DNA of 36,775 nucleotides from Fragilaria crotonensis (GCA_022925895.1 JAKSYS010000629.1:1-36775); one strand, 5' to 3'; positions 10,341-23,260 are shown, counted from the stretch's first letter. Numbers and translations are program-made. The notes: generated by a model from the letters alone, not told the origin.

Positions 10341-11193
10341 ATTACGTATATGTATTATGTGTATCATATGAACATATAAACATATTTACATATGAGAATA
10401 TCATATGATGGTTAAGGTCTTTTAGTCTTTCTGTCTTGTCACTAATACTGTCCCACGTACTTGTACCCCAGACCCCAGGACCACCGGAGGCCAGAGGCCA
10501 GGCATGTCCCCTATAATCGAGCCGATCGAATTTTTCAAAAAAATCGACTCCATTTATTATATTGCAAATTAAGCTACACATCAACTTTACCTCCGAATCT
10601 CAAACTGCTCCTCTGAGGATAGAAATACAGTACACTGAAACAGTAGTAAGTAGAACTCAGTAGTCCAGTACAATATTGCAGGTGATTGCCGGCTCGATTA
10701 GGGGACATACACGGGGTCCCGCCCCCTTTACTAGGAGCAGTACGTAGTACTGTACGTATCTATCTTTTTTTATTGATATTCCAATACGGATGTTCTTTAT
10801 ACTCCCGTGGTTCCGGAAGGACCACAAAATCACAACAGCGAAGTTTTCAAATTCGACTCCGGGACGAATTCCAGTGTGGTATGCTATGATATGTATCTGG
10901 TACCGGTATGTACGTATGCGTATCATAATCCATTCGACATACATACACAGAGTATGCGCAATGTACCAGTTACTGTAGCGTACCTCCACATGTACAGTAG
11001 ATAAGTCCAAGAGCATATGCATTATGCATACAGGGAAGCATGCCGGACAAAGTCGCGCGCACTCTGCCTGCCGTCTGCCAGGCTGTGGGTGCACAACCCA
11101 TTTTCTCGTCTCGCTCCGAAACGAAGGCATTGGAAAGACCAAAGATAGTTTCATCGTTTTGTTCATTACTTTCGCGCCGATAACAAAGTCACC
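10341..11193. other. Intergenic DNA upstream of the ARF gene
   Basis: Holds the inverted repeat at 10503-10708 and otherwise no recognised gene. The minus open frame at 10657-11166 shows no family motif. The last 150 bp before 11194 should carry the ARF promoter and 5' UTR, but I see no convincing TATA box. Confidence 0.4.
10503..10708. repeat. Imperfect inverted repeat, arms about 20 bp
   Basis: ATGTCCCCTATAATCGAGCC near 10503 pairs with GGCTCGATTAGGGGACAT near 10690, apart from a 2-nt bulge. The spacer is about 165 bp. It resembles the ends of a small foldback element, but no target-site duplication is visible. Confidence 0.65.
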
Positions 11194-12143
<950 letters not shown>

Positions 12144-12558
12144 AGACCTTGTCATTGTCGATGACTGATACGTCAACTCACTAAGAGACTGGAATATGTT
12201 GTATTCGTTTTCAAACATGGTAGTGACAGCTCTCTGCTATTTGGTAGAATACGTGTGTGTGGAATATCAGGCAACATTAACATAAAACTCGTTGTACGTA
12301 AAGAAAATCGCGTTGAATTAGTTAAAGTGGCCAGAAGTCGCCCCCGGCCACGAACTTCGGTGGCGTACTCCGTGTGCAGATGCAAAGGTCTACACTCATG
12401 GTGATAAGTCTAACATAGTCAAACTCCCGAGCTGCTAACAACGTATGGATATCCTTACGTCCACAGGATGGAGGGACGTCGCGATTACAGCAATCACAGG
12501 AATTCCATAGGATCTAACTTGTTTCGGTGGCGTGATTATGTCTGTATCCTGCCAGGAA

Positions 12559-13833
12559 CTATCTCCTTGACCTAACGGCATCCCGAGCACGCTTGCCTTG
12601 CCTCTGAGCTCCAACTTTTCCCTTCGACTTCGATCCCATACCTCCAAAATTCCCTTTGGGATTGAACGCAGACATATCATTCTTTGACTTTGGGTCATTC
12701 TGCTTGAATCGCCCCGTCTTTCCACCGTGACCGTATTTGGTATTGGCTGCCATCCTTTTCTTGTTTGGACCCTCCTGCAAATTTCCGTCGCGATCTGTCC
12801 ATCCTCGCTTCTTCGTTAATTTGGCAAGGTGTGCGTTGTCGTCCTCACGTAATGCCGGACCACGATTCTGCGCAGCACTTTTTGCCCAGTCGTCCACCGC
12901 CTTGAAGTGTTCTTTCTTTCGGTTAGATTTCTCAAGGAGCTTATTCGTTGCTTTCTCCTTAGAAAGTAGCTTCTGCTCCTTATTGGCCTTTCGCTGGGCC
13001 ACTGCATCCATCTTCTTCGTCTCGAAAATAAGACGATCCTTAACCTTGGCCATATGATCTGGTGTGGGAGACTGTTGAGCACCTACAAGGAATGCAAACA
13101 TGTGTCAAACAATATACATTAACTCACCATCGGTTTTGACCATCTCAGCGAAGAAATCGTCGGGCCTGCTGAATGGAATGCCGCTCTGTCTGCAGGCAAT
13201 TCGAGCTTCGTTGGCTGCATCCAGCGCCATATTGTAGAATGCCAATTCCCTCTTCAAATCGTCGTGAATGTCAAGTGGACTTCCACCTGCGCCACTGCCG
13301 CCGAATGGTAAGGGTTTATCGGGTATGACAACCAAAAATTCAGACCAAGGCATGGCTTTCTTCGTTGTCTGAAGCTCATCGTACACAGCTGCCAGGGCCT
13401 TGCCGTTAATTACCGTACTACTAGTGGTCATTTTCGAATCCTTTTCTTGGTCTTCGCTCTCGTCGTCACTGCCGGCATCCTCTTCGTTCGTTTTCGCTAA
13501 CTCACCTGCAGTAGTATTGTGGTCCTCCCAATCATCCTGTTCGCTGTCTTGGTGCCCCCTATCCTCCTCATCAATACCATCCTCACTGCGATCCCTTTCT
13601 TCAAAATTAGCTTTTCCCTTCGACTTCACCAGAAGGTGATTGAAAGCGCCATCTGAGATGGCTTGGCGCAGGGCCTGCGCCTCGGCATTCCACTGTTCCT
13701 TGTCTTCTTCATCATAGCCACCATCTTCATCTGAGGACATCTCATCAAGGGCCTGAAGAGTGAGACGACCCTCACCGTGATGCTGTTTGATCATCTTGGA
13801 ATCCTTCCTCGCAAACGTTGTCTTTGCCATCAT
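12559..13833 (-). CDS. EBP2: rRNA-processing protein EBP2
   Basis: Two exons, 13833-13128 and 13082-12559, separated by a 45-nt GT-AG intron (13083-13127), encode about 409 residues. EBP2 is a nucleolar factor needed for 27S pre-rRNA processing and 60S subunit assembly. The N-terminal half is highly acidic (runs such as DEEDKEQ and DDESEDQEKD), as in the family. The conserved core follows: DDLKRELAFYNMALDAA, then PFSRPDDFFAEMVKTD, which crosses into the intron junction. The lysine-rich C-terminus carries GPNKKRMAANTKYGHGGK, the family signature near the end, and finishes with an SKGK/RSRR nuclear-nucleolar tail. ATG codons at 13833 and 13830 are adjacent, and the choice is immaterial. Confidence 0.95.
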
Positions 13834-16689
13834 CCAAGTTTTTTTTTCCCCCCTTCATGTAAATTCCGGTTGGTTTTTTAGATTAATTGTCGAGCAGAAT
13901 GGTTGGTGATGACGAGGTTGTCTTCAGCACATACGGTGGTTCGGGGTTCCGGGGTATTTTGCCGTTTTGTCACATACTGTACCAGGTAGTCAGCACTCAG
14001 CACATCCAACCGTTTTCCACGTTTCTATGGACACATAACCCGTTCATTCGTGAATCACTGTGGATTTTGGTGGCTGGGATGAGTGAGTCGTTCTCAGTTC
14101 TCAGCGACGTTGAATGTTCGCAACTTCTTCAACTTTTTTGACGACGTGCCGACAACTTTCAACTTGTTTACGAAAGTCATTCTTATTGGGGAGGGCATTA
14201 TAACATCTCAAGTTTTGTTAGGAGCTGAAGGATGATGTTGCAGTTTTCACAAGAGCAATGACAGCGAACTGGTACTAGCTAGTAGGATCAAAAGCAGCAG
14301 GAAGGTAGGCAAAAACCCTTAGATAGGAACTATCTTTGCATACAGCTATGATGCAAACAGAATTTAATTTGATGATTGAGGCTGTCTAAATTCAAAGAGC
14401 AGGGGTTGGTTTAGTGGAGAATCACTGATAGCACAGTCTTTGAGCCTGCAATCTATTTCTACCAACCAACCAGAAGCCATTGTGTTTGATCCCAAGTCCC
14501 TAACTGCTGATCAAAGCCATAAATTGTGTTGAAACATTGATATGGTCAATCACAGCTCAAAAACAACATGAATAGCAAAGTCAATTGCAAGAAGGGACTA
14601 CTTCTGCCTGGTGGCTGGTATCACATTGCCGCACTAGTAGGTACAAATGCAATGAAACCAATGTTGAATAAAGCTAGGGTTGAAAAGGGATCATGGTCAT
14701 CATTGAGAATTAAGATCCAGCATCTAGCATCTCAGACTAAAATATGGGACAGGAATTGCCATGCACCGTTTCTGAGGGAATTTTACAAAAATCACCAAAT
14801 TGATATGAATGAGCCAAAGTATAACAGAAGAAGATACCATAAATTTTCTGTGAGACAAAAAAATTCTGCAAGAAACAACACAGAATAAAAAGCAGCAATA
14901 TCACAGTGCATATATTGAAGATCATGTTTTATACTTGAAATATCATGTGAAATTCTTCGGCAATCTTTAAATCATCCTACTAGGTTAAAACTGACAGAAA
15001 ACCCACCAAACATTTGTGTGTCATAAAGCAATGCTACCTTCAATTTAAACACATGCAAACAATGCATGCCATTGTGGCTTGCAACACAATGTTTAATAAT
15101 GACATGAAAATAAATAGGGTCGGTCACATTATCATAATCTTCAATTGGAGACTCCGACAAATTACGTGCAAATTGTGTTTGAATTTCCAACACCGACTCA
15201 TATTTCGAAAATTGTTTGTACTTCAACTTTTCTGTCTGAATTCAAGGGTATAAATGAGCGTTGTTATTATATTCAAACTGATTTTTGAACATTCAAACAC
15301 ATCCATATTTGCATGATTTATACTCGCATTTGTTTTGAAAATTGTATCTCTTGAAGCATTTACAATGTGAACTTATGTACTTTAACTTACACATTTTGTT
15401 TCTATGCACATGCAAATCAAAATCCCTGCACAGACACTGCAAATTATTTCCTAAAAGAATAGGAGGAAATGAATTTTCAATACAATCACATTGATGAAAA
15501 TCCCAAGGAAGCAACAAATGAAAATTTTCATTCGGGGACAGATTAGGGGCTAAGCAAGCGACTCAAGAATGTATATCTTATCATTGACTTTTGAAGGTGT
15601 CAGGAAAACAGTGAAAGTCATCTGTGTGTTTTAATGACAAATCCCTGGGATAAAAAAAATAATGATCATGACCAATTCAATAAAGAAGGCTGTGCAACCA
15701 ATTATTGAAACATAGCTACCTTTCACAATGATATTGACACTTTGCCTTAAGTTGGCATGTTGTTTGTCCTTTCTTTGCCATTCATTGTCCTCTTGACAAC
15801 AAAATGGATTTGTGATATTCAAATTTCATTGTGACTATCAGAGGTTGATGGATTGAGGAACAAGCACAGCAGGACATCACTGACTGCTGCGTACCTTTCA
15901 TAATGCCATCAATATGCTTGTAACAGGAATGGTTTTTGACCTGTGCAGGGGTGCCACTTATTGTCAGACCAACAATACAGACAATCTGTGATCATTAAAT
16001 TCATGACAAGAATAGATGAGAACCTCTTATGTACATTCTAGCTCCTACTGGAGTTGTATCTAGTTCTACACTCTAAGTACACTACTAAGTACATATTCTT
16101 TCATGTGCCAATTCCTCTCCGTATTCAGCTTTAAAAATCCTGCATTGAAGTTTTAGAGCACTTAACAGGAAATGGGAATTCAAAGCCATTGTGGGGGTGA
16201 ACAACAGGGCCTTCAAAGCTATTATGACACCGGCGTATATTTGTGTTTCGTTTTTTGGTATATACATACATGTGGGTGTTGTAGACAAGTTGCAGAATGT
16301 CTTGTTTGCTTTTTCCATGTTTTCTTGCACCCCATTTCAAATGAGTGTTACTGTCCAGAGTGGTGGGTGGCTATGCAACAACAATTTTCATATAATGGCA
16401 TGTGACACAATTTTAATTTTAAAATTACTTTCTGTTGCAATCAAATAACAACGATGGAAACATAACAGGTCATTTTGAAAAAACATTTTCTATACCCCTA
16501 ACCCCTAATGTCATGGCAAATGGCATATGGAAGCACCTCAAAATCCTCTGTTTGTTAGGATATTAATGTGATGTGATACACATGCAGATAAACTGTATCT
16601 GTTCTTTGCACCTGTAAAACCATGGGTTTGAATCATTCTCACTGACTTAACAACCAAAGGCTCATTCCCTGCCAGAAAAGAGGGAGAGT
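13834..16689. other. Unassigned AT-rich intergenic DNA
   Basis: No gene recognised in about 2.8 kb. Open frames are short, AT-driven and without motifs. A TGGTTTAGTGG near 14409 matches a pol III box A, with GTTTGATCCC near 14488 as a loose box B, but no cloverleaf can be drawn. The first 100 bp should contain the EBP2 promoter, including an A/G-rich tract just before its start codon. Confidence 0.45.
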
Positions 16690-17924
16690 TGCCATTGAAT
16701 TGTCAACTACGCGCTCGCATTGTCACTAGTGGACATTGCGGGGATCTGAACTGACATTGTGCGGCATTAACCTGCCAGAATCAGGAGAGGGCCCGATGTT
16801 GCATAATTGATGTGGTGGTGATAGGGTGGCGGGCATGAGGAATAGGACTTCCTCCTAAAAGGCATCGGTTTTAAATTTGGGGAAGTCACCGCGAGTGCTA
16901 GGATAACATGTTGTGGACGAGCAGAAGGAGGACGCAAAGATCCGATGGACACCAATTTGTTGATGTGATGGTTGACATTGACACGGCCGATCGGTGGGAC
17001 AGGGAACCGCCAGTCTGTTGTCATGATTCGAAAGTAATCACATCGGATTGCTGGAGAAAATCACATCACACAACAGCCTCTGAGCTTCAGAAGGTGGAGA
17101 GTAAGGGATATGCCAGCAGGAATAAATGTGAGGATGTTGGGACAATGCACGCACACCATCAGAACAAGAATTCCGCTTGACAGGGCGGGCATGCCAGCTC
17201 CGCACGCTGCAAAGAACAGAAAGGTGCCCTCTATGATCTAGTCATTGACTTGCTTGGCAACCCTTGGAAGTTGTTGCTTGCCGCAGGTGTATTCTATGGT
17301 TGGAGACGTGGAGGGGGACTCCAGCAGGCTTCCAGTTGAGCCAATGGATGGTGCATCTCCTACTGTTGCTCAACAAAGTTTGAGAAAATAATTCCTGGCA
17401 GTGGGCACAAGGTTCCTGCTGGTCCTGGGGTTTATGATTTGACAGGGAATCCTATTAATGCTGAGTAGAAGATGCTGGATGGGAATGATGTGGAACTGGA
17501 TGAGAATGAGTCAATTGTTCATGACAAGAAGGCTTGTGAGAAGAGGGAGCATTGCCAATGGGTTGGGTACAGCCACCATCAACATGAGTGTTGACCTTGA
17601 GATTGCGGCACACTTCGATCTGCATGATGCATCCCAGGGCTTCAGTGTGGTGTGGCTGGGCTATGGAGGTGCCCGGCCACAGTGCCAACTGGTTTTTTGT
17701 CCTTCCAAATTTGCATGGGACAAAACCGGACGGATTTCGCAGGTTCCGCAGCATGGCCTTGAAGCTTGGCCACCGATTGGCTGGCCATCAGCTGGCATGG
17801 CAGCGTGATCCGTCTCTGTGCATCCCTTTCCCATCTGGATGGAATCAAGATCGGGAGGGTTGGTGGTATGAGGGACTCCCGTCGTTTCCATAACCATTGA
17901 GGGAGAGCAGCATCCCATGCTGGC
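16690..17924 (+). other. Unassigned, possibly internal part of the copia remnant
   Basis: This stretch lies directly upstream of the recognisable copia reverse transcriptase and is richer in G and C than the DNA to its left. One plus frame near 17280-17560 encodes acidic, Gly/Pro-rich sequence (for example MLDGNDVELDENESIVHD) broken by stops, which could be the linker between integrase and reverse transcriptase. No integrase or zinc-knuckle motif and no LTR was found. Confidence 0.25.
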
Positions 17925-19180
17925 TTATGCGCCGCATCCATCAAGGCAATGGAGAAGGAAGTCAAGAGTCACACCAAAAACAAAGTTTGGGAGTTGGTTC
18001 CAAGGTCATCAGTCCCTCCAGGAACCAAGATTCTTCCAGCAGTGTGGGCCATGAAGCGCAAGCACCAAATTGCCACCAGGGAAGTCTACAACTGGAAAGC
18101 AAGGCTCAACATTGATGGGTCTAAGCAAGAGGAAGGAGTCAACTGTTGGGGGACCTTCTCACCTGTGGCATCACAGGCAGCCATCAGCAGAATGGTGCTC
18201 ATCACTACTTTGGCTGATTCATGGGTGGTTTACCAAGCAAATTGATTTTGTGTGGCCTATACTCAGGCAGATATGGAGTGCCAACTATACATGGCCATAC
18301 CAAAAGGCTTTGAGGTTCAAGATAAAGGTCAAGACTATGTCCTCAAACTCAAGAAGAACCTGTTCGGTCAGAAGCAGGCAGGCAGAGTTTGGAACCAGCA
18401 TCTGGTTGTCAACAAACTCAAGGAGGTTGAATCATTCCAAGTGAGATTGATGAGTACCTATTCTACAAAGGCAAGTCAGCATTTGTCCTCTACACAGATG
18501 ATTCCATCTTGGTTGGACCAGATCCACAAGAGTTGGATGACATCATTCAAGAGATGAAGGCAGTGGAGCTCAACCTCACTGTTGAAGGAGAAATCTCTGA
18601 TTTTCTTGGAGTTCAAATTGACAGGATCAATGACAACACCTTCAACCCCTCACAACCTTACTATCTCATCAATGACATCATCAAGGAATGGCACTTGGAT
18701 GGTGAAAATGTGGCAATCAAGACTTCATTCAAAAGGGACTGGGATCAGGTGAATGCAGAGTGGGATCCAGACACTGCAAGGTCAAGAACTGGCTATGTCA
18801 TCCTTTATGCCTAATGTCCAGTCATATGGGCATCCAAGCTTCAGTCTGAGATTGCTCTATCAACAACACAGAGTGAATATCTGGAAATTTCAACAGCCAC
18901 AAGAGAAGTGCTTCCATTGACAGAGTTGGTGCAAGAAATGCAAGATCATGGATGTGGCTTGGCAGCAACAACACCAGGGCTCCATTGTTGGGTTTTTCAA
19001 GACAACAGCGGTGCCAATCCAAAGATGCATCCCAGAATGCACCACATCAACACCAAGTACCATCATTTCAGGAACAAGAAGATTCAAGATGGCACTGTCT
19101 CTATCCATCCTGTCTCAAGTTGCACAAGCAGTTGCTGGGTTGGCAATTGAAGGACTTGCTCTGTCAAGCATGTGAGGGAG
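17925..19180 (+). mobile_element. Decayed Ty1/copia retrotransposon (RT and RNase H)
   Basis: The reverse transcriptase and RNase H parts of a copia pol are readable but broken. AMEKEVKSHTKNKVWELV, then ILPAVWAMKRK and WKARLNIDG, mark the RVT_2 N-terminus (17949-18245). QADMECQLYMAIPKGFE and KNLFGQKQAGRVWNQHL follow in 18252-18430. LYTDDSILVGP is the catalytic motif, with TDD in place of canonical VDD, in a third frame from 18434. RNase H appears as ARSRTGYVI, TQSEYLEISTATREVLPL and VFQDNSGANPKMHPRMHHIN. The frame changes near 18240, 18252 and 18430, and an in-frame TAA lies at 18812-18814. About 100 residues between RT and RNase H are absent near 18720. No gag, integrase or LTR is identifiable, so the copy is dead. 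Confidence 0.92.
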
Positions 19181-19199
19181 TCAAAGAAAAGCTACAGTG

Positions 19200-20080
19200 A
19201 TGGTGCCTACCATTGTGATTGTCCGTTTGTCAACCAAGTTTTCTGTGAGTCACACTTTGGTTCTCTTTTGCACGATTGAGTCACGCTTTGCATTTGCATC
19301 CTTGTAAGTGTTTGCGTCATTGTTCTTCGGTCATTGTCAAATGTTCCGTGGACATAACAATGAGAAGTGCAATTGCCAGTCGACCTCAAAAGAGATCACA
19401 AACTGGTGCATCACCAAATCTACATTTTACATGCTTTATATTTCAATAATACGTTTATCTGTGATTCAGTATCTTTCAACAATCAATCTACTCAAGGGAT
19501 TCTGAAGAACTAACAAAGAACAATCAAGGAGCAACCAAAGAACAGAACAAACAAGGAAAGTGCGCAGCTTTAGAGCTCTCATTCGGTGGTTTCAATTTCA
19601 TTTCCATCATGTTTTCATGCTCTCACAATAAGTCCATTGCAAAATAGCAAGCCTACTTATATCAACTAATTTGTTGTTTTCGAGCCCTTATTTGTCACTC
19701 TATTGCCCCAAATAAAACATTACGCTTCCTCTGCCCTAAGTAAGTATAAGCCAGCCAAGCGCTTCAACAAGTCTTGACCAATCAAGCTGAGTTCTGATCC
19801 ATTCAAACTCAAGTTTGGCATATCTTTGATAAGCATTGACATGTTAGGCCCGCTCTCAATCATGTCATTTCAATGCAGTAAATGTCATAGAGTTATTGAC
19901 TTAGTCCACCAAGATTGCTGGAGTTGTCTTGTTGTCTCTTATGGCAAATTTGGTCTATGTTTGCTGAGAAAGTTGACTTTTGTCGAAGGCAGCTCGCTCA
20001 ATCATTCTTTTGCAGAGATAGGAAGTCCTCTAACTTTGTCTTGCAACAACTTGGGTTAGTTCCGTAACCATTGCCTTAAG
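19200..20080. other. Unassigned DNA after the copia remnant
   Basis: No gene recognised. The first part could be the 3' end of the copia element, but I could not find two matching LTR sequences. Purine-rich tracts such as AACAATCAAGGAGCAACCAA occur near 19520. Confidence 0.35.
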
Positions 20081-20084
20081 TAAG

Positions 20085-20138
20085 GAAATTCTAAGAAACA
20101 CCTATATGTTATTTAGAGGAAATTCTAAGAAACACCTT
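20085..20138. repeat. Short direct repeat (about 20 bp, two copies)
   Basis: GGAAATTCTAAGAAACACCT occurs at about 20086 and again at about 20120. It is the first of the series of tandem duplications running to 23420. Confidence 0.85.
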
Positions 20139-20205
20139 TGTTTCAATTGCCCCTTTGCGATACAATGACTCACAATTAAACAACAGTCTCTTTACGTTCG
20201 AGCAA

Positions 20206-20352
20206 TACTCGTTCAATTTTTGCAAATCACGTATACGTTTTTTGATGTTTTTCTTACTTCACCATTCATGACCTGTCATACTCGTTCCATTTTTGCAAAT
20301 CACGTATGCGTTTTTTAATTTTTTGTTGCTTCACCATTCATCACCTGTCATA
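20206..20352. repeat. 73-bp tandem duplication, two diverged copies
   Basis: TACTCGTTC...TTTTTGCAAATCACGTA starts at 20206 and again at 20279. The copies differ at several positions (ATACG/ATGCG, TCATGACC/TCATCACC), so the duplication is not recent. Confidence 0.85.
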
Positions 20353-20353
20353 T

Positions 20354-20676
20354 CACACCCATTTTTCTTAAATAAATTACATTTCATCACGCCAAGCCCG
20401 TTCCACGGACAGATACATTCATCATCTGTCATTTCACATCCATTTTTCTTAATTAAATTACATTTCATCACGCCTACTAGCCCGTTCCACGGACAGATTC
20501 ATGTCACACCCATTTTCCTTAATTAAATTACATTTCATCGCGCCTAGCCAGTTCCACGGACAGATTGTTTCAGCAAGTCATTTGCCATGTCACACCCGTT
20601 TTCCTTAATTAAATTTCATTTCATCGCGCCTAGCCAGTTCCACGGACAGATTGTTTCAGCAAGTCATTTGCCATGG
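20354..20676. repeat. 70-86 bp tandem repeat, four copies
   Basis: Units start at 20354, 20435, 20505 and 20591. Each contains CCATTTT(T/C)CTTAA.TAAATT, then CATTTCATC(A/G)CGCC, then GTTCCACGGACAGAT. The last two units also share TTGTTTCAGCAAGTCATTTG and are nearly identical to each other, which suggests stepwise growth. No open frame runs through the array. Confidence 0.9.
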
Positions 20677-20723
20677 TCCTATCAAACATGCCAATCCTAG
20701 CACGTTATAACCATAATGGTTGG

Positions 20724-20830
20724 ATTCGTTAGAGTAGTCATGATTTGCTTTGGACACACTCGACTACTTCAAAACCAATTCGTTAGAGTAGTCATGATTT
20801 GCTTTGGACACACTCGACTACTTCACAATT
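20724..20830. repeat. 54-bp tandem duplication, two near-identical copies
   Basis: ATTCGTTAGAGTAGTCATGA begins at 20724 and again at 20778, each followed by the same 30 or so bases ending in CACTCGACTACTTCA. The near identity suggests a recent event. Confidence 0.92.
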
Positions 20831-22434
20831 TGAATGATCAATGTGAAGGGGTGGGTAATAAGCTTCTTGCACTTCACAACAAAGTCACAAAGTATTGTTC
20901 CCAAATTTGTCCTATGCAGTGCGACACCTACAAGTAATTCAATTCCCAGGCGAATCAGCTTCTCGAAAAATTTCTCCAGCTGCTGTTGCAGGATAAAAAA
21001 CATGCATTTTGGAAAATCAAAGATCCGAACTCGGTGAACTTGTAACGGAATCGCGAAAAATATCCTCGCATCCCCCATACTCCCAAACGACATGTCCATC
21101 CTAAACAATACATCGGTCAACAGAACAAGAAAAAGAATTGGAATACCGACTTAATGGAACGCATCAATCTTAACTAATCCCCTTGCTAAAAAAGTCAAAA
21201 AACCCGATTTCATCGAAGATTGAAAGCAAAAACACATAAAGGAAATTCGCATTGGAAAAGCCTGTGATATAAGGGAAATCCGTGATGAAAATAGATGAAG
21301 GCAAGGCAATGAAATGAAAATGAAATAAATGTTCTAAAATTTTAAAAGATGGCAATAATTGATGAAACCGATTTCTGATGCAATGTAAATGAGAGCAAAT
21401 ATGCATCTTCGAACTCTTGAATACTTCGAAAAAGAAGAAATAACGAACCTCGAATACAAGACGAGCTTTGAATCCGATCTTAACACACAATTAACACGAA
21501 TCTCCTACTTGGGCTCCGAGAAAGACAGCTTAATCGAAAAGTGGATGATATTTGAGTACATGATGTTCACGTTAATATAAGATTAATTAATAGTCAATCA
21601 GCAGATTTTGCCACTAAGGAATCCGAATCAAATGCACGAAATGCCCTGAGATGAATACTGGAGGATTTAATAGTGTAAAGAACTTCGTGTTCGTTTTCAT
21701 TATTTGTTTTGATGTATCTATCTTCCTAAAAGAACTTCGAAACGAGAATAATTCGGATATTGCCTTTCAAGTGGCGTATGTTTTCGAACATTGAAAAAGA
21801 TGCGTACTCTATATCTTGTCTAACGGAAAGGATGATTGGAATTTCTCGTTCGATTTATTTCGTTCGGTTTTCATTCATGATTTTGAAATTTGACTGGTTT
21901 TTCAAACGCTGACGAATTTTTTTCCTTTTGTTTTGATTAATCATCTGTTCTTTTCTTCCTTTAGAATCTTTGTTATCATCCGAATTTTCTTTTTTCCACC
22001 TGATGGCTTTGTGTGAAGTTTCCGTTTCAGCGTGTAGAACAACCTGCAGGAATCGGATTGAAATGAGAAATTGTTTTTATTTGGTAGAGGCTTATTAATT
22101 CGCTTGCAAGCCTGTCGAGAGTGATTTAATTTGATGCTGTGATGCATTATACGGTGACGATAACGAAGTTAATTTCGACGCTGCTCACGCTCGAAATCAT
22201 GATTTGGAACCTCGCGGTGAGCAGTCGAGTACTGAAAAGTCCTACGAATATGATTCACACTTGGATTCTCACGAAAATGTGTCACCTACACTTGCACGGC
22301 ACGAGCTGAAATTCGGAATCACACTGATGGTTGAACAGCCAATTAATGAGTCGAAAAATGAACCCCCTCCACCTCCATTTTTTAAATTTTACCAAATAGT
22401 TGCTCGAAAAATCATGTTGAGCTCCTAAGGAGTC
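20831..22434 (+). other. Unassigned; possibly decayed plus-strand coding DNA
   Basis: No intact gene. One plus frame at 20850-21030 reads plausibly (KLLALHNKVTKYCSQI, then QANQLLEKFLQLLLQDKKHA), broken by two stop codons. A frame at 21389-21580 ends LGSEKDSLIEKWMIFEYM, and an open stretch at 22135-22428 is acidic and then proline-rich (NEPPPPPFFKF) with no upstream ATG. These could be pieces of one degraded gene, but I recognise no family and the frames do not join by obvious introns. Confidence 0.2.
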
Positions 22435-22636
22435 GAGTGAATGCTTGAGCTGCGGAAGATCTCTTGCAAAACAGATATGATCTCCTCCTGTTAATACGCA
22501 GAGTGACACGGCGCGTCAACAAGCTCAACAACGACGAGTGAATCCTTGAGCTGCGCAAGAACTTTTTGTAAAACAGATAAGATCTCCTGTTGTTTCACAG
22601 AGTGACACGGCGCGTCAACAAGCCCAACAACGAAGA
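22435..22636. repeat. 101-bp tandem duplication, two copies
   Basis: GAGTGAATGCTTGAGCTGCG at 22435 recurs at 22536 as GAGTGAATCCTTGAGCTGCG. Both copies continue to GAGTGACACGGCGCGTCAAC and an AACAACGA end. Internal differences of about 10-15 percent and small indels show divergence. Confidence 0.92.
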
Positions 22637-22681
22637 ACATCACACACTTTTTGGTGTGATGTTTCATCCCAACTACTATGG

Positions 22682-22755
22682 GTAATCGCCAAACCTACCC
22701 TCCTACAACGGTTTCTGTGTAATCGCTAAACCTACCCTCCTGCAACGGGTTCTGT
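22682..22755. repeat. 37-bp tandem duplication, two copies
   Basis: GTAATCGCCAAACCTACCCT at 22682 recurs at 22719 as GTAATCGCTAAACCTACCCT. Both run on to CTCCT.CAACGG.TTCTGT. Confidence 0.92.
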
Positions 22756-22803
22756 TGCTCTAGGAGTACGTTGTGATTGTCGACCAAGACGTTTTGTCCG
22801 AGC

Positions 22804-22980
22804 ATGTCGTCAAGTGAAGTCACCTGGCACTCGACCACGACATTGTCCAAGATGTTGTCAAGTGGAGTCACCTGGCACTCGACCACGACGTTGTCCAAGT
22901 ATGTTGTCAACTGGAGTCACCTAGCACTCGACCACGACGTTGTCCAAGTATGTTGTCAACTGGAGTACCTGGCACTCCTT
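22804..22980. repeat. 48-49 bp minisatellite, about 3.6 copies
   Basis: Units start at 22804, 22852, 22901 and 22950. Each begins ATGT(C/T)GTCAA and continues with GAGTCACCT.GCACTCGACC and ACGACGTTGTCCAAG. The last copy is truncated at about 22980. Confidence 0.93.
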
Positions 22981-23065
22981 GAAGTCGTGGTATTTCTAGA
23001 GAATCTCCGTACTTTCTGGGAATTTAAATGGCGGACAGTGAACGCCACAACTACAATAGCGAGTA

Positions 23066-23247
23066 TTCGTTGTATAAAAGAATTACAATCGTTCCTCCCT
23101 CCCTGATCCATCGAAACAAGAACTTGGCTCAAAAGTGCGTGGTATTAACACTACGCGTCCATCATTGATGAAAGCTTCCTTGACTCCCAATTGGACTGCG
23201 CTAGTAGTGTGGCAAAGGTGTGCGTCGGAATCATCCTCCTGTCATAG
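23066..23247 (-). pseudogene. Tandem partial duplicate of the argB 3' end
   Basis: This 180-bp stretch matches the last part of the argB gene (about 23253-23420) in the same orientation, offset by 185-187 bp. Shared landmarks include AAGAACTTGGCTCAAAAG (23119 and 23304), GATGAAAGCTTCCT and GACTCCCAATTGGACTGCGC. It carries small indels and in-frame stops, and the stop codon equivalent to the argB TAG has been lost. It has no start and no N-terminal kinase domain, so it is a dead downstream copy that may be transcribed as 3' UTR. Confidence 0.93.
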
Positions 23248-23260
23248 ATGTATGCGTTGT

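Noticed and set aside
10167-10367. Minus-strand open frame at the array's right end
   Set aside because: Translation of ATGATGT repeats only, with no non-repetitive coding sequence.
12737-13057. Plus-strand open frame antisense to EBP2
   Set aside because: It is the complement of a lysine-rich conserved exon and has no independent support.
14401-14500. tRNA-like segment with box A match and loose box B
   Set aside because: Box spacing is too long, the anticodon arm does not pair, and no cloverleaf forms.
17642-17965. Minus-strand open frame before the copia RT
   Set aside because: No motif, and the recognisable copia sequence downstream is on the plus strand; probably a shadow of degraded element DNA.
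22435-22980. Possible CRISPR-like repeat and spacer array
   Set aside because: Units are contiguous tandem duplications without unique spacers, in a eukaryotic nuclear context.
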